Source: Thermoanaerobaculia bacterium (GTDB lineage Bacteria > Acidobacteriota > Thermoanaerobaculia > Gp7-AA8). From it: 14,481 nucleotides of DNA. The notes below the pieces were generated by a model. It searched no databases and was not told where the DNA came from. It saw only the letters and a program-made list of their open reading frames with translations. The position numbers were made by a program, and so were the translations under genes. Within the stretch, counting starts at the first letter, position 1. Each line of letters starts with the position of its first letter. The stretch spans positions 1-14,481 of the forward strand of contig JAMPYE010000051.1 of NCBI GenBank assembly GCA_023700825.1, written 5' to 3'. Below, in pieces: positions 1 through 6,877 of the stretch.

Positions 1-24
1 ACCTGATGGGTCAGGAGGAAGAAT

Positions 25-141
25 TTGAGAAATCTGCAGATGCTTTCACTCGTAGTTCTCGTCGCAACGGAAGACGCCGCTGGTGCGCCTCACGAGTGCC
101 CGCGCTTCGTTGCAAGCGTCACGAAGGGGAGCGGACGATGA
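25..141 (+). CDS. Possible 38-residue upstream ORF, TTG start
   Basis: A short reading frame opens at a TTG at 25, six bases after a strong AGGAGG at 13-18; an ATG also lies in frame at 40. The product has a hydrophobic stretch near its N-terminus (MLSLVVLVA) and one Cys, and I recognise no family. Its TGA (139-141) overlaps the ATG of the subtilase remnant (138-140) in an ATGA arrangement, which would allow translational coupling. It could be a leader peptide, a remnant of a larger gene, or chance. The ribosome site and the overlap are the only support. Confidence 0.25.
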   Translation: MRNLQMLSLVVLVATEDAAGAPHECPRFVASVTKGSGR

Positions 142-740
142 GCCGCGCGCGTGCCTTCGCAGCGGTATTGCTGAGTGGAGTATTCGCACTCGGTGGGGCG
201 CGACTCTACTCTGCGCCACCTGAGGAGAACGTAGCTCCGTTCCTCAGAGCGGAGCATCCACTTGAAGGTAGCTATCTCGTACGGTTGCTCCCGGTGCCGG
301 GTACTTCTCGCCAGGAGGTCGCAACGCGAGTTACGGGAAACCACAATGTCGACGCCGCAAACTCCACTCCTGCGAGGGTTAACGGCGCAATCGCCGTGGG
401 GGCCACTGACGCTACGGATGAACGATGGGTTGGCACTGGCATCGGCTCCAACACGGGAAGCGTGATCTCGGTGTTCGCCCCGGGTGCAAACACCCTCGCC
501 GCGTTTCACACCGGTACCAGCGCGGTGCGTCCGATCGGGGTTTCTTCGGGTACGTCGTTTTCGGCCGCAATCGTCTCGGGAGTCGCGGCCAGGCTTCTCG
601 AGCTGTATCCTGCAGAGAATGGCGGTCAAATCAAGGATCGAATCCAGAACGAGTCGACACCTGAAATCGTGGGTAATCCCGGTGCCGGGTCCCCGAACCG
701 TCTGGTCTACAGGAGCGTTGGCAGATGTCGCCCAATCTGA
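138..740 (+). pseudogene. Internally deleted S8 (subtilisin/proteinase K-like) protease remnant
   Basis: The 200-residue product starts at ATG 138, six bases after AGGGGAG (125-131). Residues 1-26 form a signal peptide, and about 44-64 (GSYLVRLLPVPG...) resemble the start of an I9 propeptide. From residue 67 it matches the last third of a proteinase K-type domain: the oxyanion-hole region (GN at 67-68, then NVDAAN), SPA-like and AIAVGAT segments, VFAPG, the nucleophile motif GTS with Ser140, and a closing SPNRLVY. Family members are secreted endopeptidases of roughly 380-450 residues; here the segment with catalytic Asp and His is absent while the frame is kept. Proteolysis is therefore not expected. 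It overlaps the next gene by 16 bases. An assembly collapse between related protease genes is an alternative to a true deletion. Confidence 0.75.
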
Positions 741-800
741 GTCTCATCGTTGCAGCATGGCTTCTTCTCTGCTCGGCGGCGTCAGCCGCCGAGCGTCGAG
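720..800 (+). repeat. 81-bp direct repeat, copy 1 (5' end of secreted gene)
   Basis: This stretch covers the last bases before the ATG at 725 and the signal-peptide codons of the secreted protein gene. It recurs at 1483-1563 with three mismatches in 81 positions. It contains a perfect 10-bp inverted repeat (771-780 with 785-794, loop GTCA) lying just before the repeat's right boundary. Confidence 0.9.
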
Positions 801-1477
801 TCTTGATTCCGATCGTCGTCTCGAATGTTTCCGGCGCTTTTGGAACGGTCTGGTCATCGCGGACGTGGGCGCACAACGACTCGCCGGAGCTCGCGGCTGC
901 GCAGTTTCCGAGAGACTGTCCGATCGGTTGTGCGCCGGGGGATCTCATCACGCCGTACTCGACATCGTTCCTGGATTTCCCCGCGAATGTGGATGCGACC
1001 CGGCCGGGAAGAATCGTCATCGGTAGTGAGTCATTGAGGTTCACGACTCAACTCATCGAGAAATCGGGGAGCAGTCTCTCGATGAACTTACCGGTAATTC
1101 CAGAGCTCTCTTTCGCACGACGAATGATGTTTGTCAGGATCGCCGCGGGCGACGAGGCCCGGCGCCTGCTTCGAGTCTATTCGATGAATCCCAGTGGCGG
1201 GCCGATCACCATTCACGTCTATCGCGTCCAGCTCCTCGATCCGATGCTGCCCCATGAGCTTGTTTCTGCGACGACCAGGATGCTTTCTCCGTCCACGTCG
1301 GAGTTCGAGCCGTCGTACCTTCAGCTTTCTGGAGAGGAATTGTTTGCCGGCACACAGCCCGGCGATTTTGTGAACGTCGAAGTTTCGGCCGTCGACGATG
1401 GAACCTTGATCTGGGGCTTCATCACAGCCACGGACAATACGAATCAGCACGTCAACCTCATCCTGCCAAGCGAGTAA
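725..1477 (+). CDS. Secreted protein of unknown function
   Basis: The 250-residue product starts at ATG 725, nine bases after AGGAG (711-715), inside the end of the protease remnant. The N-terminus is a signal peptide (hydrophobic LIVAAWLLLC, then SAASAAE as the likely cleavage region). The mature part begins RRVLIPIVVSNVSGAFGTVW and looks rich in beta strands, with two Cys at the CPIGC motif that could form a disulfide. It ends with a DDGTLIWGF...DNTNQHVN segment. The same layout, with a similar start and late TLxW/DN motif, occurs in the protein at 1951-2760, so I infer the two are distant paralogues. No catalytic motif is visible and I cannot assign a function. Secretion is well supported. 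Confidence 0.7.
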   Translation: MSPNLSLIVAAWLLLCSAASAAERRVLIPIVVSNVSGAFGTVWSSRTWAHNDSPELAAAQFPRDCPIGCAPGDLITPYSTSFLDFPANVDATRPGRIVIGSESLRFTTQLIEKSGSSLSMNLPVIPELSFARRMMFVRIAAGDEARRLLRVYSMNPSGGPITIHVYRVQLLDPMLPHELVSATTRMLSPSTSEFEPSYLQLSGEELFAGTQPGDFVNVEVSAVDDGTLIWGFITATDNTNQHVNLILPSE

Positions 1478-1482
1478 CCGAG

Positions 1483-1563
1483 GGCAGATGTCGCCCAATC
1501 TGAGTCTCATCGTTGCAGCATCGCTTCTCCTCTGCTCGGCGGCGTCAGCCGCCGAGCGGCGAG
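1483..1563 (+). repeat. 81-bp direct repeat, copy 2
   Basis: This second copy of the block at 720-800 matches 78 of 81 bases, starts six bases after the stop of the full-length gene and ends abruptly at 1563. The internal 10-bp inverted repeat is conserved at 1534-1543 and 1548-1557. Recombination between the copies would remove 763 bases, that is, one full gene. Confidence 0.9.
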
Positions 1564-1631
1564 GGTCGCACCTGTCGGAGCTGGGGTCGCACCTGAAGAA
1601 TCAACTTCACGGGTTGTCGACGATCCGCTGA
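1488..1631 (+). pseudogene. Truncated second copy of the secreted protein gene
   Basis: An ATG at 1488 with the same upstream GCAG context opens a 47-codon frame. The first 25 codons repeat the signal peptide of the gene at 725 with one clear substitution (Trp12 to Ser). Homology then stops at 1563 and the frame runs through unrelated sequence to a TGA at 1629-1631. The mature domain is missing, so this is a 5' fragment left by duplication or deletion. If translated it would yield only a signal peptide with a short tail. Confidence 0.7.
1563..1595 (+). repeat. Doublet of the 12-mer GGGTCGCACCTG
   Basis: GGGTCGCACCTG occurs at 1563-1574 and again at 1584-1595, a 21-base period. The first copy begins exactly where homology to the upstream gene ends. 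Short repeats of this kind often mark REP-like elements or rearrangement junctions, but no transposase gene is in the window, so the origin is inferred. Confidence 0.5.
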
Positions 1632-1950
1632 GTTTCGTTTAAAGGATCACCGTTTTCGATCAGCGATCGTCGATCTGTGCGTCATCGGCGAGCCGCTTCC
1701 TCATGGCTATCCTCGGTCCGAGGTTACCTCGGCATGCTGCGGAAGGAAAGTGGAGACCACGCCGGTGCTGCCCGGAAACGGTACGAGCGGCGCGATCCGG
1801 TGCGTGACTCCTGCAACGGGCCAGCGGCGTTTCCCGAATTGGCGTGTCCCCGGAGCCTTGTTTCACTCTTGTAACGGGCTTTACGCGGCGCGACGTCCCA
1901 TTTTGCGTACTCGTGTCTGGGATACCACTAACCACTACAGGAGAACCTTC
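1632..1950 (+). other. Gene-free leader region before the second secreted protein
   Basis: About 320 bases separate the truncated copy from the ATG at 1951. A reading frame crosses the right part from 1750 without a stop, but it has no homologous look, and the downstream gene has a clean signal peptide and ribosome site at 1951. The visible structure is the three-armed inverted repeat at 1711-1732 plus a small GTGG/CCAC hairpin near 1750-1762. I compared it from memory with common riboswitch cores (cobalamin, TPP, glycine, c-di-GMP) and saw no match. No convincing promoter was found. Confidence 0.5.
1711..1732 (+). other. Three-arm repeat able to form two exclusive hairpins
   Basis: CCTCGG (1711-1716), CCGAGG (1718-1723) and CCTCGG (1727-1732) lie in a row. 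The middle arm is complementary to both outer arms, so pairing with one excludes the other. The left hairpin would need a partly opened loop; the right one has a three-base loop. Function is unknown. Confidence 0.35.
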
Positions 1951-2760
1951 ATGCTCAGAACCATTGCGACGATCGCGGCCGCGCTCGTCTTCACCGTGGC
2001 GGTCGAGGCCGGCGGGCTGTCGACGCCGAGCCCTTACTCCAATCGGATCCTGATCCCCGCCGCCATCAGCGCCGACGGGGCGAACGACACGGTGTTTCGC
2101 TCCGACATCCGCATCACCAACCAGAGCGACCGCCCGCAGCGCGTGCAGCTCGACTGGCTCCCGCGGGACGGGGCGCCGGGTCCCGCGGTCGTGACGATCG
2201 TCGAGATCCTCCCTCACCAGACGCTCGCCTCGGATGACTTCGTGCATGAGGTGATGAACCGTGGCGGTCTCGGCGCGATCCTCGTAAACGGGATCGACGG
2301 GACGGGGGCCGCGGATCCCGATGCCCGGCTCCATGCGACCGTGCGTGTCTGGACGCCGCAGCCGGGCAGCGAAGGGACGTCGTCCCAGTCCTTCTCGCCG
2401 ATCCCGCTCAGGGACGTCATCAACGACAAGCTTTTCATCCTCGGACACCGCCGCAACGAGCAGTACCGCACGAATGTCGGCATCGTGAATCTCGACTCGG
2501 GCGTGCATACGTTCCTGGTGACCGTCAGCGGCGAGACCCCGACGCTGGTCCCCGAGGAGTACCGCGTCAGCGTGCCCGGCTTCGCGATGGTGCAGTTCCC
2601 GGTGACCGGGGCACAGCAGAACCAGTTGCGCGTGGAGATCCAGGAAGACGTCGCCCCCGGCGGAGGTCACCTCACGCTCTGGACCGCCTATGCCTCGACC
2701 GTCGACAACGTCACGGGAGACGGCTGGACGACGGTGGGAGTCGATCGCGGAGAGAAGTGA
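1951..2760 (+). CDS. Secreted protein of unknown function, paralogue-like to the one at 725
   Basis: The 269-residue product starts at ATG 1951, six bases after AGGAGA (1939-1944). Residues 1-20 are a signal peptide (IATIAAALVFTVAVEAGG). The mature protein begins with NRILIPAAISADG, followed by NDTVFRSDIRITN, a predicted beta-strand domain. It has no Cys and no visible catalytic motif, and ends with LTLWTAYASTVDNVTGDGWT, a phrase I associate with repeated secreted proteins of Acidobacteriota. Compared with the gene at 725 it is more GC-rich and matches the composition of the rest of the window. A hairpin terminator follows 32 bases after the stop, so it is probably transcribed alone. Extracellular or cell-surface location is inferred from the signal peptide. 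Confidence 0.8.
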   Translation: MLRTIATIAAALVFTVAVEAGGLSTPSPYSNRILIPAAISADGANDTVFRSDIRITNQSDRPQRVQLDWLPRDGAPGPAVVTIVEILPHQTLASDDFVHEVMNRGGLGAILVNGIDGTGAADPDARLHATVRVWTPQPGSEGTSSQSFSPIPLRDVINDKLFILGHRRNEQYRTNVGIVNLDSGVHTFLVTVSGETPTLVPEEYRVSVPGFAMVQFPVTGAQQNQLRVEIQEDVAPGGGHLTLWTAYASTVDNVTGDGWTTVGVDRGEK

Positions 2761-2792
2761 CCGACAGGTGTCGGGTAAGAACTTTCCTTTCT

Positions 2793-2817
2793 ACGGGCGG
2801 CCCGCTGGGCCGCCCGT
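2793..2817 (+). terminator. Intrinsic-type terminator after the secreted protein gene
   Basis: A perfect 11-bp inverted repeat, ACGGGCGGCCC, loop GCT, GGGCCGCCCGT, is followed by a pyrimidine-rich run (CGTCTCCTCTTTCCGTTT). The T run is interrupted, so termination may be partial. It isolates the upstream gene from the arsenic cluster. Confidence 0.7.
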
Positions 2818-2895
2818 CGTCTCCTCTTTCCGTTTCCCCGTCACCGCCGGCATGTGACCGCGCGCACACGGCTCTTCCGTCCGCCCGATTACGCT

Positions 2896-2915
2896 ATTTC
2901 GTGAGTTGGCGAAAT
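2896..2915 (+). promoter_or_regulatory. Inverted repeat overlapping the arsP start codon
   Basis: ATTTCG (2896-2901) and CGAAAT (2910-2915) form a 6-bp inverted repeat with an 8-base spacer; the right arm includes the first two bases of the arsP ATG. It could be an operator for the ArsR encoded downstream or an RNA hairpin that hides the start codon. No canonical ribosome site precedes this start, so translation control is possible. No matching element was seen before arsR. Confidence 0.35.
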
Positions 2916-3978
2916 GACGACGATCCCGGACACCGAGAGCAAGCCTCCTGAACTGACGCAAGACCGACCCCTTCTTCGCCTCGCGGGAGGCATTCTCGCC
3001 GCAGCGATCGCCATTGCCCTTTACACGCAGCTGGCCCGCATCGCGGAGTTCATCACCTACTCCGTCATCCGGCTCGCCCGCGGCAGCCATCTCGGCTCCG
3101 CGGTGGAGTTCTTCCTCTACGAGGTGCCGAAGGTTCTTCTGCTTCTGGTCGGCGTGGTCTTCGTCGTCGGCCTGCTGCGGACCTGGCTCACGCCGGAGCG
3201 CGCCCGCCGCTTCCTCGCGGGAAAACGCGAGTCGACGGGCAACGTCGTCGCGGCGCTCGTCGGCATCGCCACGCCGTTCTGTTCCTGCTCCGCCGTCCCG
3301 CTCTTCATCGGCTTCATCAGCGCGGGCGTGCCGCTCGGCGTGACGCTCTCGTTCCTGATCTCCGCGCCGATGGTGAACGAGGTCGCGCTCGTCCTCCTCT
3401 TCGGTCTCTTCGGCTGGAAGGTCGCGGCGCTCTATCTTGGAACAGGCCTCACGATCGCGATCGTCGCCGGCTGGACGATCGGGCGGCTGAAGATGGAACG
3501 GCATGTCGAGCCGTGGGTCTACACGATGCAGGCGGGCGAGGCGCCCGAGGGCGCGCCGAAGCTCTGGAGCGAGCGCTTCGCCGAGGCTCGCGCCGCGGTG
3601 CGCGAGATCGTCGGCAAGGTCTGGCCCTACGTGGTGCTCGGCATCGCGGTCGGCGCCGGAATCCACGGCTACGTGCCTACCAACTTCCTCGCGTCGTTCA
3701 TGGGGAAGGACGCGTGGTGGGCCGTTCCCCTCGCGGTCGTGTTAGGCGTCCCGATGTACTCGAACGCTGCCGGGATCATCCCGATCGTGCAGGCCCTGCT
3801 CGGTAAGGGCGCAGCGCTCGGCACGGTGCTCGCCTTCATGATGTCGGTGATCGCGCTCTCCCTTCCCGAGATGATCATCCTCCGGAAGGTGCTGCGCCCC
3901 GTCCTCATCGCAACCTTCGTCGCCACGGTCGCCGCCGGCATCCTCGTCGTCGGTTTTCTCTTCAACGCAGTGCTCTGA
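2914..3978 (+). CDS. arsP: ArsP-type permease (organoarsenical efflux family)
   Basis: The product is a 354-residue inner-membrane permease of the ArsP_1 (PF03773, YraQ/DUF318) family. Two bundles of hydrophobic segments are separated by a charged loop around residues 190-230. The family signature TPFCSCSAVPLF sits at about 120-131 (Cys123, Cys125), and the matching second-half motif GVPMYSNAAGIIP at 278-290. Campylobacter ArsP exports trivalent organoarsenicals such as methylarsenite; other relatives have unknown substrates, so arsenic here is inferred from context. It is first in the cluster, and a CxxC protein follows after 16 bases, a common pairing for this family. The ATG at 2914 has a weak ribosome site and lies in an inverted repeat. 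Confidence 0.85.
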   Translation: MTTIPDTESKPPELTQDRPLLRLAGGILAAAIAIALYTQLARIAEFITYSVIRLARGSHLGSAVEFFLYEVPKVLLLLVGVVFVVGLLRTWLTPERARRFLAGKRESTGNVVAALVGIATPFCSCSAVPLFIGFISAGVPLGVTLSFLISAPMVNEVALVLLFGLFGWKVAALYLGTGLTIAIVAGWTIGRLKMERHVEPWVYTMQAGEAPEGAPKLWSERFAEARAAVREIVGKVWPYVVLGIAVGAGIHGYVPTNFLASFMGKDAWWAVPLAVVLGVPMYSNAAGIIPIVQALLGKGAALGTVLAFMMSVIALSLPEMIILRKVLRPVLIATFVATVAAGILVVGFLFNAVL

Positions 3979-3994
3979 TCCACGGAGAAACGAA

Positions 3995-4234
3995 ATGCAA
4001 CGCATCGAAGTCCTCGGTCCCGGCTGCACCCGCTGCAAGGAAACCTACCGCGTCGTCCAGCACGTCGTCGAGACGGCGGGCCTTCAGGTCGAGCTCGTCA
4101 AGGACGAGTCGTACGAGCGGATGGCCGCGCTCGGGCTGATGGCAACGCCCGGGATCGCGATCGACGGAAAGGTCGTCGTCTCGGGTCGAATCCCGAAAGC
4201 GGAAGAAGTGCGTCACCTGCTGGGGATTTCGTAG
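3995..4234 (+). CDS. Small thioredoxin-fold CxxC protein (redox-active disulfide protein 2 type)
   Basis: The 79-residue product belongs to the thioredoxin_3 (PF13192) group. It has an N-terminal strand (MQRIEVLGPG), the redox pair CTRC at 11-14, and the cis-proline region MATPGI with Pro53, followed by a DGKVVVSGRIP turn and strand. It lacks a signal peptide and is presumably cytosolic. GGAGAAA lies 6-7 bases before the ATG. Such proteins are often encoded beside ArsP_1 permeases, and may reduce or hand over a thiol-bound metalloid to the permease; that role is inferred, not shown. It lies between arsP and acr3 with gaps of 16 and 13 bases, consistent with one transcript. Confidence 0.85.
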   Translation: MQRIEVLGPGCTRCKETYRVVQHVVETAGLQVELVKDESYERMAALGLMATPGIAIDGKVVVSGRIPKAEEVRHLLGIS

Positions 4235-4247
4235 TGGAAGTGATGCG

Positions 4248-5327
<1,080 letters not shown>

Positions 5328-5440
5328 CCGGACATTCCGACGTTCGACGGTCCCCGGGAGCGTTGGAGAAGCGAACGGGCGATGGGACGGCATTCAAACC
5401 GGGAACATGCGATGATCCCGCTTCCTTCAGGAGACGAACG

Positions 5441-5878
5441 ATGACACTGACACCTCTGGCACGAGCCGTCCAGACGCACAAGGCGATCGCCCACCCGGTA
5501 CGCCTGCGCATCCTGCTGATGCTGCGCGAGTCGCCGCTCTGCGGCTGCCAGATCGGCGCGGTGGTGAAGCTCGCGGCGTCGACCGTGTCGGAGCATCTCT
5601 CCGAGCTGAAGAAAGCGGGCCTCGTCGTCGAGAAGAAGGACGGTCGATGGGTGGAATACCGGCTCGTCGACGACGTCGCCACGCAGGCGCTGCTCCAGGC
5701 GATCTCGCCGGGCTTCGAGCGCGACACGACGGTCCGGGCCGACGCGATCCTCGTCAAGGCGCTGCGGCGCGTACCGCTGGAGCAGCTCTGCAAGGTCGAG
5801 CTCGACCTCACGCAGCTCGACCAGCCTGCGGTCGCCGTGGCGCTCGAAAGGGCGGAGAAGCTCCTGTCGGCGGGTTAG
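5441..5878 (+). CDS. arsR: ArsR/SmtB-family As(III)-responsive repressor
   Basis: The 145-residue product is a winged-helix repressor. The start at ATG 5441 follows AGGAGA (5429-5434); an upstream in-frame ATG at 5363 has no such site. HPVRLRILLML and the recognition helix STVSEHLSELKKAGLV are typical, and the wing is KDGRWVEYRL. The inducer site resembles the classic ELCVCDL as PLCGCQI, with Cys34 and Cys36; a further Cys117 near the C-terminus could be a third thiolate ligand. The family releases DNA on binding As(III) or Sb(III). It sits after acr3 rather than at the head of the cluster, so it may control both the arsP-acr3 group and the following genes. The operator was not identified. 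Confidence 0.92.
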   Translation: MTLTPLARAVQTHKAIAHPVRLRILLMLRESPLCGCQIGAVVKLAASTVSEHLSELKKAGLVVEKKDGRWVEYRLVDDVATQALLQAISPGFERDTTVRADAILVKALRRVPLEQLCKVELDLTQLDQPAVAVALERAEKLLSAG

Positions 5879-5903
5879 GCGCGGCACGCTCCGGCGCCAG
5901 TCC

Positions 5904-5933
5904 GCGGCCCGAGGAGTCGCGCTTTCGGGCCGC
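5904..5933 (+). terminator. Terminator-like hairpin after arsR
   Basis: A perfect 9-bp inverted repeat, GCGGCCCGA with TCGGGCCGC, encloses a 12-base loop in the 141-base gap between arsR and the PilZ gene. No T run follows, so it may be a Rho-dependent or attenuating structure, or a transcript-processing site. It suggests that the PilZ-arsC group could be expressed at a different level from arsR. Confidence 0.35.
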
Positions 5934-6019
5934 CGCTCGCGAGGCGAAGCTGGTTTCTCCCCACAAGGAGTCGCAATTCGATACGATTCGAGTCTCACGA
6001 GCCTCTGGAGGGCGGAAAC

Positions 6020-6358
6020 TTGGACGAACGACGACGCGCAGAACGGCTACCGGTCAGGATTCCGATCGAGCTGAAGAACGGCACGGGGATCACGCGCGAC
6101 ATCAGCGGTCTCGGTGTCTACTTCGCCGCGGCGTTTCCGTTCGAGAGCGGGCAGGAGATCGACTTCGTCCTTCGGGTCCCCGGCTCGATCAACGTGCACT
6201 GCTCGGGTCGCGTCGTTCGCTCGGACTTCGACCGGGAGTCGATGAGCTACGGCGTCGCGGTCACGATCGACGGGTACGACGGCGACGGCGGGGAGCTGGG
6301 AGACGCACCCGAGGCCGAGATCGTGTTGCGCGAGCTGCAGAAGCACCACGGCGGTTGA
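6020..6358 (+). CDS. PilZ domain protein (putative c-di-GMP receptor)
   Basis: The 112-residue product is one PilZ domain with a short acidic and helical C-terminal tail. The start is a TTG at 6020, eight bases after GGAGG (6007-6011); no in-frame ATG offers a better choice. Both nucleotide-binding elements are complete: RxxxR at residues 5-9 (RRAER) and DxSxxG in RDISGLGVYF, followed by the expected barrel (IDFVLRVPGS, CSGRVVRSD). Proteins with both motifs normally bind cyclic di-GMP and change a partner's activity. There is no output domain, so it would act through protein contact in the cytoplasm. It lies 14 bases before arsC with its own ribosome site. Why a c-di-GMP receptor sits among arsenic genes is unknown; it may be an unrelated passenger. 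Confidence 0.85.
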   Translation: MDERRRAERLPVRIPIELKNGTGITRDISGLGVYFAAAFPFESGQEIDFVLRVPGSINVHCSGRVVRSDFDRESMSYGVAVTIDGYDGDGGELGDAPEAEIVLRELQKHHGG

Positions 6359-6372
6359 GCGGGGAGATTGCG

Positions 6373-6789
6373 ATGAGTCCGGTCAGGCAACGAGCCCTCA
6401 TTCTCTGCACCCACAACTCGGCCCGGAGCCAGATGGCCGAAGGACTGCTGCGCCAGATGGCGGGCGACCGGTTCGAGGTCGAGAGCGCGGGGACCGAGGA
6501 GACGCGCGTGAATCCCCTCGCGATCGCGGTGATGAGCGAGATCGGCATCGACATCTCCTCCCACACGTCGAAGACGCTCGATCGCTTCCTCAACCAGCGG
6601 TGGGACTACGTCATCACCGTCTGCGACAACGCGAACGAGTCGTGCCCGGTGTTTCCCGGCGCGGATACCCGTCTCCACTGGAGCTTCGAGGACCCGTCGG
6701 CCGCAAAAGGGAGCGACGAAGAGCGCCTCGACGCGTTTCGCAGGATCCGGGACCAGATCCGGGCGCGGCTGAGAGCGTTCGTCTCGTAG
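6373..6789 (+). CDS. arsC: Thioredoxin-coupled arsenate reductase (LMW-PTPase fold)
   Basis: The 138-residue cytosolic enzyme reduces arsenate to arsenite. The P-loop CTHNSARS begins at Cys12, with Arg18 closing the CX5R signature. Cys84 (TVCDNANE) and Cys91 (SCPVFPG) complete the three-Cys relay seen in the Staphylococcus aureus pI258 enzyme (Cys10, 82, 89), and Asp107 in FEDPS matches the general acid. This type ends with a Cys84-Cys91 disulfide that thioredoxin reduces, and a thioredoxin gene follows 88 bases later. The ATG at 6373 is preceded by GGGGAGA. It is unrelated to the glutaredoxin-coupled ArsC of R773. All residues needed for activity are present. Confidence 0.93.
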   Translation: MSPVRQRALILCTHNSARSQMAEGLLRQMAGDRFEVESAGTEETRVNPLAIAVMSEIGIDISSHTSKTLDRFLNQRWDYVITVCDNANESCPVFPGADTRLHWSFEDPSAAKGSDEERLDAFRRIRDQIRARLRAFVS

Positions 6790-6877
6790 CGCGCTGGAAT
6801 ACCGGGACCCGCGCACGCTGTCATTGGGGAGGCTCGCCCTGGCCCGTTCCCCGGGCTCCCGACGGCAGGAGGAAAGA

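Noticed and set aside
1855..1895. Promoter TTGTTT with a 17-base spacer before the secreted gene
   Set aside because: The would-be -10 (TTACGC) is poor and the sigma preferences of this organism are unknown, so support was too thin to list.
1750..1950. Upstream extension of the second secreted protein to an ATG at 1750
   Set aside because: It would bury a clear signal peptide behind 67 residues without family character; the ribosome site is at 1939-1944.
1640..1950. Riboswitch in the leader before 1951
   Set aside because: No conserved core of the cobalamin, TPP, glycine or c-di-GMP classes could be matched by eye; only local hairpins are seen.
1660..2670. Minus-strand open frame opposite the second secreted protein
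   Set aside because: No recognisable domain and Arg/His/Asp-rich; the plus-strand gene has a ribosome site, signal peptide and terminator.
5647..6372. Long plus-strand frame fusing sequence from arsR through PilZ into arsC
   Set aside because: The ArsC domain starts at 6373 with its own ribosome site; the upstream part is a wrong-frame Arg-rich read of arsR and PilZ.
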